Origin: Thioalkalivibrio sp.
Lineage (GTDB): Bacteria; Pseudomonadota; Gammaproteobacteria; Ectothiorhodospirales; Ectothiorhodospiraceae
DNA length: 6,221 bases
Assembly (NCBI GenBank): GCA_007133115.1
Contig: SLNI01000271.1
Location: 1-6,221, forward strand
Direction: 5' to 3'
In this document: in pieces, positions 1 through 5,284 of the stretch
Numbering within the stretch: the stretch's first letter is position 1
Layout: every line of letters starts with the position of its first letter
Made by a program: the position numbers and the translations under genes
The notes under the pieces: model-generated
What the model saw: the letters and a program-made list of their open reading frames with translations, nothing else
Databases searched by the model: none
What the model was told of the DNA's origin: nothing

Positions 1-30
1 CGTCACCCCGGACTTGATCCGGGGTCCACG
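1..30. repeat. Palindromic intergenic repeat; possible transcript end of ispG
   Basis: The arms ACCCCGGA (5-12) and TCCGGGGT (18-25) are perfect reverse complements around a 5-nt loop, giving an 8-bp GC-rich stem that ends 11 nt beyond the ispG stop codon. From memory, sequences of the form GTCA-CCCCGGACTTGATCCGGGG-TCC occur as many dispersed copies between genes of GC-rich proteobacteria, so I call it a repeat. Read on the ispG strand, the stem could also act as a terminator or a 3' RNA-stabilising hairpin, although no T-run follows within the window. The element touches the window edge, so its full length is unknown. Confidence 0.6.
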
Positions 31-35
31 CGGCG

Positions 36-1259
36 CTAAACCGAGCCGTAGCGCCGATCGATGTAGGCCTCGACCCGGGCCTGGAATTCCTCGGCGATGC
101 GGTCGCCCTTCAGGGTCACGGTCTTCTCGCCGTCTTCGTAGACCGGCGCGACCGGAACCTCGCCCGTCCCCGGCAGGCTGATGCCGATATTGGCGTGGCG
201 GCTCTCGCCCGGGCCGTTGACCACGCAGCCCATTACCGCCACGGTCATCTCCTCGACCCCGGGATAGCGCTGCTTCCAGCCGGGCATCTGGTGCCGGATG
301 AAGGTCTGGATGTCCTGGGCCAGGTGCTGGAAATAGTCGCTGGAGGTGCGTCCGCAACCCGGGCAGGCCACGACCGATGGCAAAAAGCTGCGCAACCCCA
401 GACTCTGCAGGATCTCCTGTGCGACGAGGACCTCCTGCGTGCGGTCGCCCCCCGGCTCCGGCGTCAGCGAGATCCGGATGGTGTCACCGATGCCCTGCTG
501 CAGCAGCACCGCCAGCGCGGCGGTGGAGGCGACGATGCCCTTGGTTCCCATACCCGCTTCGGTCAGGCCGAGATGCAGCGGGTAGTCGCAGCGCGCAGCG
601 AGGTTGGTATAGACCTTGATCAGCGATTGCACGCCGCTGACCTTCGCCGATAGGACGATGTGATCGTGCGGGAGACCCAGAGCCTCGGCCTGCGCCGCGC
701 TTTCCAACGCGGAGGTGATGAGCGCTTCCCGGGTCACGTCCTCGAGCGGCAGGGGTTCGGCTTGGGCCGCGTTTGCGTCCAGCAGACGCGCCAGTACGGC
801 CGGATCCAGGCTGCCCCAGTTCACGCCGATGCGCACGGGCTTGTCGTAGCGGCAGGCGATCTCGATCATCGCCTCGAACTGGCTGTCCCGCTTCGAGCCC
901 TTGCCGACGTTGCCCGGGTTGATGCGCAGCTTCGCGAGCGCCTCGGCACAGGCCGGATGGTTGCGCAGAAGTTTGTGCCCGTTGAAGTGAAAATCACCAA
1001 CCAGCGGCACCTCCAGGCCCATTTTCGCGAGCCGCTCGCGGATTTCGGGTACCGCGGCCGCGGCCTCCTCGGTGTTCACCGTGATGCGCACGATCTCCGA
1101 TCCGGCGCGCGCCAGTTCAGCGACCTGAATCGCGGTGCGCACGGCATCCGCCGTATCGGTGTTGGTCATCGACTGCACCACGATTGGAGCGTCGCCGCCC
1201 ACGATGACCGAGCCGACACGCACGGGGGTGGTGCGATGGCGAAGGATGCCTGGATTCAT
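36..1259 (-). CDS. ispG: 4-hydroxy-3-methylbut-2-enyl diphosphate synthase (IspG/GcpE)
   Basis: IspG is the cytosolic iron-sulfur enzyme of the MEP isoprenoid pathway. It reductively converts 2-C-methyl-D-erythritol 2,4-cyclodiphosphate to HMBPP, with electrons usually from flavodoxin or ferredoxin. The 407-residue product starts with a TIM-barrel domain (VQSMTNTDT near 28-36, VRITVNT at 57-63, [12 protein letters not shown] at 87-98, RINPGNVG at 112-119). It ends with the cluster domain, where C299 and C302 (ACPGCGR), C345 and E352 ([11 protein letters not shown]) match the 4Fe-4S ligands of the family. It is longer than the E. coli enzyme (about 372 aa). The extra residues lie around 155-190 and between the two cysteine motifs, as in the long proteobacterial form. 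The ATG is the only reasonable start because an in-frame TGA lies three codons upstream. No strong Shine-Dalgarno is visible. It follows two mgtE genes on the same strand after 74 nt. Confidence 0.97.
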   Translation of the reverse strand: MNPGILRHRTTPVRVGSVIVGGDAPIVVQSMTNTDTADAVRTAIQVAELARAGSEIVRITVNTEEAAAAVPEIRERLAKMGLEVPLVGDFHFNGHKLLRNHPACAEALAKLRINPGNVGKGSKRDSQFEAMIEIACRYDKPVRIGVNWGSLDPAVLARLLDANAAQAEPLPLEDVTREALITSALESAAQAEALGLPHDHIVLSAKVSGVQSLIKVYTNLAARCDYPLHLGLTEAGMGTKGIVASTAALAVLLQQGIGDTIRISLTPEPGGDRTQEVLVAQEILQSLGLRSFLPSVVACPGCGRTSSDYFQHLAQDIQTFIRHQMPGWKQRYPGVEEMTVAVMGCVVNGPGESRHANIGISLPGTGEVPVAPVYEDGEKTVTLKGDRIAEEFQARVEAYIDRRYGSV

Positions 1260-1292
1260 GGCGGATCAGCGTCGAAGGGAAACAGACCCCTA

Positions 1293-1323
1293 TTCTTGCC
1301 CCCGAATCGCGGCACGGCAAGAA
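1293..1323 (-). terminator. Inverted repeat between mgtE and ispG; weak terminator or attenuator
   Basis: TTCTTGCC (1293-1300) and GGCAAGAA (1316-1323) form a perfect 8-bp inverted repeat with a 15-nt loop. Inside the loop a further CCG/CGG pairing is possible. It begins 11 nt after the stop codon at 1334 and ends 33 nt before the ispG start. The run after the stem on the minus strand (TAGGGGTCTGTTTCCC) is not a proper U-tract, so full intrinsic termination is doubtful. It may partly separate mgtE from ispG or protect the mRNA end. Confidence 0.4.
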
Positions 1324-1333
1324 CCCGCGTCGG

Positions 1334-2695
1334 TCATCCCAGCTGCAGGATGGCGGTGGCGACGCCGAAATAGATCACGATTCCGACGACGTCCACCACC
1401 GAGGTGATCAACGGGGCGCTGGCCGTCGCGGGATCGAGCTTGAGCCGGGTCAGGACGAACGGCAGCGTCATGCCGAAGAGGGAGCCGAACAGCACGACCA
1501 GGAACATCGCGATCGCGATCGCATTGGCGATCTGCATCGTGCCCAGCCAGGTGCCCGTAAGCCAGATCGAGGCGGCGAGCGCCAGTCCGAGCGCAGTCGC
1601 GACCAGGATTTCCTTCAGGCCCAGGCGGAACCAGTCGCTCGCCTGGATATCCCCGGTGGCCAGCGCGCGCACCATCAGCGTCGAGGCCTGGGCGCCGGCG
1701 TTGCCCCCGGTGGCGATCACCATCGGCAGGAAGAACACCAGCGCAACGACGGCCTCGATCGACGCCTCGAAGAACGTGATCGCGGTGCCGGACAGGATGT
1801 TCACGACGACCAGGATCACCAGCCAGCCGATGCGCTTGCGATAGAGCATTTTCAGGCTGGCGTCGCGCAGGGACAGTGGCAGGTCGGCGACCGCGGCCAT
1901 GCGGTGGAAATCCTCCGTGGTCTCGTCACGGATGATATCGAGCACATCGTCCACGGTGATGATGCCCAGAATGGAACCCCACTCATCGACGACCGGCAGC
2001 ACGTCGAGGTCATAGTGGCTGATGCGCCGCGCGGCCTCCTCCTGATCCTCGTGTGCCTCGATACTGACGATGTCGCTGTGCAGCGTGGTCTGTACGCTGG
2101 TGGTGGGCCGACTCAGCAGAAGTTCCTTCAGGCGCACCCAGCCGAGCAGCTGCCCCTTGGGGGTCACCGCGAAAATCGTGTTCACCGTCTCGGCGATCTC
2201 GCTGTGTTCGCGCAGGTGGTCCAACGCTTCGGCGACCGTCCACTCGGGCCGTACGGTCGCAAACTCCGGGGTCATGATCCGCCCGGCACTCTCCTCGGGA
2301 TAGGCGAGCAGCGAGTTCAGAATCTGCTGATCACCCTCGGGCAGGGCGTCGAGAATCGCTTCCGCGTGCTCATCCTGGAGTTCGTCGAGGACCGCCGCGG
2401 CATCATCGTAGGACAGCTCGCCGATCAGGCGTGACGCCTGATCGTGATCCAGGTTCTGCAGCAGCTCGGTCTGGTGCTCGGTCGGGAGGTGTGCGTACAC
2501 CTCGGCCGCACGTTCGTGCCCCAATCGTTCGAACAGTGTGTGCCAGTGCTGCCGGGGCAATTCGCCCAGGGCCAGTGCGATGTCCTGCGCCGGGTGGGCA
2601 CCGACGAGTTCCGACAGCAGGTCGCCCTCGCCGCGTTCCAGTGCGGTTCGCAGCTCCTGCGCCAGGCTCGGGCTTTCCTTGATGATCGCGTTCAT
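1334..2695 (-). CDS. mgtE: MgtE-family magnesium transporter, second of a tandem pair
   Basis: This is an inner-membrane Mg2+ channel of the MgtE/SLC41 family, whose cytosolic domains sense Mg2+ and gate the pore of the homodimer. The 453-residue product (from the ATG, MNAIIKES) has an alpha-helical N domain (about 10-130) and paired CBS domains (about 136-265, with LPVVDEWG and IITVDDVLDII). The linker helix follows, then five membrane helices near 289-310, 313-336, 362-385, 390-418 and 426-450. Family motifs GGNAGAQASTLMVRA and KLDPATASAPLITSVVD are intact. The Asp of the last helix (D435) corresponds to the pore Asp432 of Thermus MgtE. A TTG start at 2722 is possible but would overlap the upstream gene by 14 nt and has no ribosome-binding site. 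With the ATG, the 13-nt gap suggests translation coupled to the upstream mgtE. Co2+ or Ni2+ transport cannot be excluded. Confidence 0.93.
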   Translation of the reverse strand: MNAIIKESPSLAQELRTALERGEGDLLSELVGAHPAQDIALALGELPRQHWHTLFERLGHERAAEVYAHLPTEHQTELLQNLDHDQASRLIGELSYDDAAAVLDELQDEHAEAILDALPEGDQQILNSLLAYPEESAGRIMTPEFATVRPEWTVAEALDHLREHSEIAETVNTIFAVTPKGQLLGWVRLKELLLSRPTTSVQTTLHSDIVSIEAHEDQEEAARRISHYDLDVLPVVDEWGSILGIITVDDVLDIIRDETTEDFHRMAAVADLPLSLRDASLKMLYRKRIGWLVILVVVNILSGTAITFFEASIEAVVALVFFLPMVIATGGNAGAQASTLMVRALATGDIQASDWFRLGLKEILVATALGLALAASIWLTGTWLGTMQIANAIAIAMFLVVLFGSLFGMTLPFVLTRLKLDPATASAPLITSVVDVVGIVIYFGVATAILQLG

Positions 2696-2708
2696 GGCTG
2701 TTCGGGAG

Positions 2709-4073
2709 TCACGCGCCGCCAATGGTGATGTTGAAGATCGCCACGGCCAGCGCGAAATAGATCAGGATACCGAAAATGTCCGCCAGCGACGTGACCAGCG
2801 GAATGCTCGCGGTCGCTGGATCGAGCTTGAATCGGGTCAGGATGATCGGCAGCAGCATGCCCACCACGCTGGCCGCGGCGACGATCAGCGTCATCGCAAC
2901 GGCGACCAGGAATGCCAGCTCCAGCCCGCCGCGCCAGAGTCCGACCAGCGATACCGCCAGTCCCATGGTCAGGCCGAGCGAGACGGAAACGCCGATCTCC
3001 TTGCCCCAGAGCTTCAGCCAGTCGCGCGCGGTGACCTCACCGGTCGCGATCGCGCGGACCATCAGCGTCGAACTCTGGGCGCCGGCATTGCCGCCCGAAG
3101 CGATGATCAGCGGCAGGAAGAACACCAGCACGACGAGGGCTTCGATCGCCTCCTCGTAGCGGGAAATCACGTAGCCGCCCAGCGCGTTGAACGCGACCAG
3201 GACCAGCAGCCAGCCGATCCGCTTGCGAAAGAGCAGGAATGGGCTGGCGTTCTGCAGGCTCAGGGTGAGACCGCCCACGGACCCCATCTTGTGGAAGTCC
3301 TCGGTGGACTCGGCTTCGAGCAGATCGACGACGTCGTCCACCGTCACGACCCCGAGGAATACGCCGTCCTCGCCGATCACCGGCAGCGTCTCGAGGTCGT
3401 AGTGCTGGATCATCCGCGCGGCCTCCACCGGGCTTTCCAGCACCGATACCGAGATCGTGGCCCCGAGCGGCAACAGGGTTTCCACCGCGTCGTCCGGGCG
3501 GCCCCGCAAAAAATGGCGGATCGGGATCGCGGCGAGCAGATGGCGGTCACCGTCGACGACGAAGATCACGTTGTTGGAGTGCTCGTCGGCATTGCGGCGG
3601 ATGAAGGCAAGCGCCCGCTTCATGCTCCAGTCCGGCTCGACGGCGATCACGTCGGACGACATCAGGCGGCCGACCGAGTTTTCGGGGTAATGCAGTTGCT
3701 TCAGGGCCCGTCGAATGGCTCGGAAGGGCAGCAGCCGCAGGTACTCGCGCAGCTGTTCCTCGCTCAGCGACTGCAGCAGCGCGGTGAGGTCGTCGGTTTC
3801 CATCTCCGACAGCAGGAAGCGGGCATCGGCGCGCGGGGTCTTTGCCAGCAGGCGGATCTGGTACTCGGGGTCCAGGTAGCCGAACACGTCGGCCTTGCGT
3901 CCCGGCGGAAGGCGGTTGAAGACGCCGGCGAGATCGTCGCCGGAAAGCTCCATCAGCACCCAGGCGATGTCCTGGACACGCATGAAATCCAGCGTCTCAT
4001 TCAGGCCGTCGCGATCGTCCAGGCGCAACAGCTCCTGGATTTCGACGACGTACTGTTCCAGGTTATGTTCCAT
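2709..4073 (-). CDS. mgtE: MgtE-family magnesium transporter, first of a tandem pair
   Basis: This paralogue of the following gene is also a complete MgtE Mg2+ channel. The 454-residue product (MEHNLEQYVVEI) has an N domain with MgtE_N-type helical repeats (about 5-125) and two CBS domains (about 130-255, with LPVIGEDG and VVTVDDVVDLLEAEST). Five membrane helices lie near 285-306, 312-333, 359-380, 385-412 and 423-447. GGNAGAQSSTLMVRA and FKLDPATASIPLVTSLAD are intact, and D432 sits where Thermus MgtE has its pore Asp432. By eye its membrane domain is about half identical to that of its neighbour, while the N domain and first CBS domain differ much more, so this is an old duplication. The ATG at 4073 is preferred over the adjoining GTG at 4076 because GGAG lies 6 nt before the ATG but only 3 nt before the GTG. 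It is the first gene of the minus-strand run. Confidence 0.94.
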   Translation of the reverse strand: MEHNLEQYVVEIQELLRLDDRDGLNETLDFMRVQDIAWVLMELSGDDLAGVFNRLPPGRKADVFGYLDPEYQIRLLAKTPRADARFLLSEMETDDLTALLQSLSEEQLREYLRLLPFRAIRRALKQLHYPENSVGRLMSSDVIAVEPDWSMKRALAFIRRNADEHSNNVIFVVDGDRHLLAAIPIRHFLRGRPDDAVETLLPLGATISVSVLESPVEAARMIQHYDLETLPVIGEDGVFLGVVTVDDVVDLLEAESTEDFHKMGSVGGLTLSLQNASPFLLFRKRIGWLLVLVAFNALGGYVISRYEEAIEALVVLVFFLPLIIASGGNAGAQSSTLMVRAIATGEVTARDWLKLWGKEIGVSVSLGLTMGLAVSLVGLWRGGLELAFLVAVAMTLIVAAASVVGMLLPIILTRFKLDPATASIPLVTSLADIFGILIYFALAVAIFNITIGGA

Positions 4074-4078
4074 CACAC

Positions 4079-4096
4079 TCTCCGGGCCGGTCCCGG
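4079..4096 (-). promoter_or_regulatory. mgtE ribosome-binding site partly held in a hairpin
   Basis: On the minus strand GGAGA (complement of 4079-4083) stands 6 nt before the ATG at 4073 and decides the start. The first two G's of this site belong to a 5-bp stem, CCGGG (4082-4086) with CCCGG (4092-4096), loop 5 nt. Folding could therefore partly hide the site. The Shine-Dalgarno assignment is firm; regulation by the hairpin is inference, since short GC-rich stems are common at this base composition. Confidence 0.5.
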
Positions 4097-4118
4097 CGGG
4101 ATTCCGGGGCGATTGACA

Positions 4119-4132
4119 CGCTGCGGGCAGCG
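4119..4132. promoter_or_regulatory. 14-bp perfect palindrome upstream of mgtE, possible operator
   Basis: CGCTGC-GG-GCAGCG is a perfect two-fold symmetric sequence 46 nt upstream of the mgtE start. As DNA it could be an operator for a dimeric regulator. As RNA it gives only a 5-bp stem with a tetraloop. A weak -10-like GTCAAT lies just beside it on the minus strand (complement of 4111-4116). No specific regulator is recognised. Confidence 0.25.
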
Positions 4133-4272
4133 CACGTTCGGTTCATGGCTCGGGCGTGATGCACGGCGCATCGCGGCGGTGATCCGGCCTGCCCTCCAGG
4201 GATGAGGGCGGCAGTACCATCGGTGGGTCGCGAACTGCGGCGAATCGTGCGAACGGCCCGGCCTGTTTTCCA

Positions 4273-4332
4273 CATGCCTTGCGGAAGGCGACCGAACCGG
4301 GAGGGGGAGGGTCTGCTTTACCGCAAGGCGTG
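4273..4332 (+). other. Long imperfect hairpin, possible structured leader RNA
   Basis: The core arms GCCTTGCGG (4276-4284) and CCGCAAGGC (4321-4329) are perfect complements. On the plus strand the stem extends outward by C-G, A-U and U-G (4273-4275 with 4330-4332). It extends inward, past a bulged A4320, by 4285-4289 with 4315-4319 (one G-U). Past a bulged U4314, 4290-4293 pairs with 4310-4313. The total is 21 pairs around a 16-nt purine-rich loop. On the minus strand the two wobbles become A-C mismatches, so the plus-sense RNA folds better. It lies about 230 nt upstream of the ABC ATPase start, and no T-run follows on either strand. It could be a leader structure, a small RNA domain or the remnant of a palindromic repeat. 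Confidence 0.45.
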
Positions 4333-4393
4333 GCTAGATCGACAGCGTCGGTTGCGTTTCAAGGCAGATACCCTGGTTGGGGACGATGCGAGG

Positions 4394-4423
4394 ATTGTAG
4401 CGGAAGGACCGGGGCGCTTGGAA
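4394..4423 (-). promoter_or_regulatory. Candidate sigma70-type promoter facing mgtE
   Basis: On the minus strand TACAAT (complement of 4394-4399) matches five of six bases of the -10 consensus. A purine start point is available at about 4387. The -35 is weak: TTCCAA (complement of 4418-4423) at 18-nt spacing matches three of six bases. If used for mgtE, it gives a leader of about 310 nt that includes the hairpin at 4273-4332. Confidence 0.3.
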
Positions 4424-4457
4424 CTGCTGAAGCATCGCAGACACCCGATTTCCCGAC

Positions 4458-4486
4458 AAAAAGGTAGTCTGTATCCAGGACTCACC
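4458..4486 (-). terminator. Stem followed by a T-run, terminator-like on the minus strand
   Basis: On the minus strand GGT-g-AGTC (4486-4479, one bulged base at 4483) pairs with GACTACC (4469-4463) over a 9-nt loop. TTTTT (complement of 4458-4462) follows directly. The stem is only seven pairs and there is no obvious minus-strand gene upstream in the window, so its target is unclear. It could stop antisense transcription entering from the ABC operon, or be chance. Confidence 0.3.
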
Positions 4487-4543
4487 TCGGCAGACGGGTC
4501 CGCGCGCAACCGAACCAATGAAACGCATGGGGGTCCGTGCGAG

Positions 4544-4556
4544 AGGAGTTCCAAGG
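4544..4556 (+). promoter_or_regulatory. Two Shine-Dalgarno-like sites before the ABC ATPase
   Basis: AAGG (4553-4556) lies 8 nt before the ATG at 4565 and supports that start. A better match, AGGAG (4544-4548), lies 16 nt before the ATG, too far for normal use, and no in-frame start codon sits at a suitable distance from it. This argues for the ATG at 4565 rather than any of the upstream in-frame starts. Confidence 0.5.
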
Positions 4557-4564
4557 TAGACAGC

Positions 4565-5284
4565 ATGGCAACCCCAGCTTCCAGTGTTCTCGAATGCCGT
4601 TCCCTCGGGTTTTCCCATGCCGGCGCGGCGGGCACCGCCGACGTGTTGCGGGGCGTCGACCTGATCCTGGTGCCCGGCGAGCGGGTCGCCATCGTGGGGG
4701 AGAGCGGCAGCGGCAAGTCGACTTTGCTCCATCTCGCGGCGGGTCTGGAAACCCCGAGCACCGGCCAGGTACGGCTCAAGGGCGTGGATCTCGGCACCCT
4801 GTCCGAGGCCGAGCGTACGCGGCTCCGGCGCCATCAGATGGGGATCGTGTTCCAGGCCTTCCATCTGGTACCCACGCTGACCGCGCGGGAGAACGTGGCG
4901 CTGCCGCTGGACCTCATGGGTCTCGAAAAGGGTCGCGCCTTGCAGGTGCGTGCCAGGGCCGCGCTGGCCGAGGTGGGGCTCGCAGACAAGGCAGATCGCT
5001 ATCCCGAACAGCTCTCCGGGGGTGAACAGCAACGCGTCGCCATTGCCCGTGCGCTGGTGCACCGGCCGGCATTGATCCTCGCCGACGAGCCTACCGGCAA
5101 CCTCGACTCGGTCACCGGCGAGTCCGTGTTTCAGTTGCTCCTGGAGCAGGTCGAGGCGACGGGAAGTGCATTGTTGATGGTGACGCACAGTGATGCGCTG
5201 GCCGCGCGTCTCGACCGGACCGTGCGCATGGTCGACGGGCGGCTTCTGAAGGCGGAAGGGCCTGCGGCTGCGGATCCGGCATGA
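4565..5284 (+). CDS. ABC transporter ATP-binding protein, LolD/MacB/YbbA type
   Basis: This is the cytoplasmic ATPase subunit that powers an FtsX-like permease, encoded directly downstream. The 239-residue product has all ABC motifs: Walker A GESGSGKS (45-52), Q-loop Q97 in VFQAFHLVP, signature LSGGEQQRV (150-158), Walker B LILADEP with catalytic E175, D-loop NLDS (179-182) and H-loop H208 in MVTHSD. The [12 protein letters not shown] stretch and the short length are typical of the LolD/MacB/YbbA group, which works on lipoproteins, export or envelope processes rather than nutrient uptake. The open frame continues upstream to 4202, but that part has no ABC-family similarity. The ATG at 4565 leaves about 30 residues before VLRGVDL, which is usual for the family. 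The stop codon overlaps the next start (ATGA), so the two are translated together. I give no symbol because lolD, ybbA and attE-like genes cannot be separated on this evidence. Confidence 0.94.
   Translation: MATPASSVLECRSLGFSHAGAAGTADVLRGVDLILVPGERVAIVGESGSGKSTLLHLAAGLETPSTGQVRLKGVDLGTLSEAERTRLRRHQMGIVFQAFHLVPTLTARENVALPLDLMGLEKGRALQVRARAALAEVGLADKADRYPEQLSGGEQQRVAIARALVHRPALILADEPTGNLDSVTGESVFQLLLEQVEATGSALLMVTHSDALAARLDRTVRMVDGRLLKAEGPAAADPA

Larger units (their letters stand above)
4074..4564. other. Divergent intergenic region between mgtE and the ABC operon
   Basis: These 491 nt separate the minus-strand mgtE pair from the plus-strand ABC genes. No open frame here shows a recognisable domain, a good ribosome-binding site or coding-like composition. 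The ABC frame is open upstream to 4202, but that extension looks like random translation. The region must carry the promoters of both units. It contains several inverted repeats (separate entries), a -10-like hexamer facing mgtE, and a less GC-rich part around 4440-4530 that would suit the ABC promoter. For the latter I see only weak hexamers (for example CCGACA at 4453-4458). I could not match it to a known riboswitch, including the M-box Mg2+ class. Confidence 0.7.

Noticed and set aside
2696..2722. TTG start for the second mgtE, adding nine residues
   Set aside because: No ribosome-binding site precedes it, it overlaps the upstream gene, and the added residues are not typical of the family. 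The ATG at 2695 is simpler.
2538..4205. Long open frame of 555 codons on the plus strand opposite mgtE
   Set aside because: It is antisense to a clear MgtE gene and to the start of the other, has a glutamine/arginine/aspartate-rich composition typical of a GC-rich shadow frame, and shows no domain.
4063..4275. Small minus-strand open frames upstream of mgtE (66-70 codons)
   Set aside because: Arginine/proline-rich translations with no domain, overlapping the mgtE start in other frames and covering the likely leader.
4299..4311. G-quadruplex in the hairpin loop (GGGAGGGGGAGGG)
   Set aside because: There are only three separate runs of three or more G's, so a standard three-layer quadruplex is incomplete; part of the sequence also pairs in the stem.
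4074..4400. M-box (ykoK) Mg2+ riboswitch before mgtE
   Set aside because: I looked for the conserved GUUAGGUGAGGCUCC- and GCUGCCGCCC-like blocks. Only a partial CUGCCGCCCUC was found on the minus strand, without the other conserved parts, so the class is not supported.
4384..4437. Inverted repeat CGATGC (4384-4389) with GCATCG (4432-4437)
   Set aside because: Only six pairs across a 42-nt loop; expected by chance at this composition.
4202..4564. Upstream extension of the ABC ATPase frame by 121 codons
   Set aside because: The extension has no resemblance to ABC proteins, no good ribosome-binding site, and covers the hairpins. The family normally begins about 30 residues before VLRGVDL, which fits the ATG at 4565.
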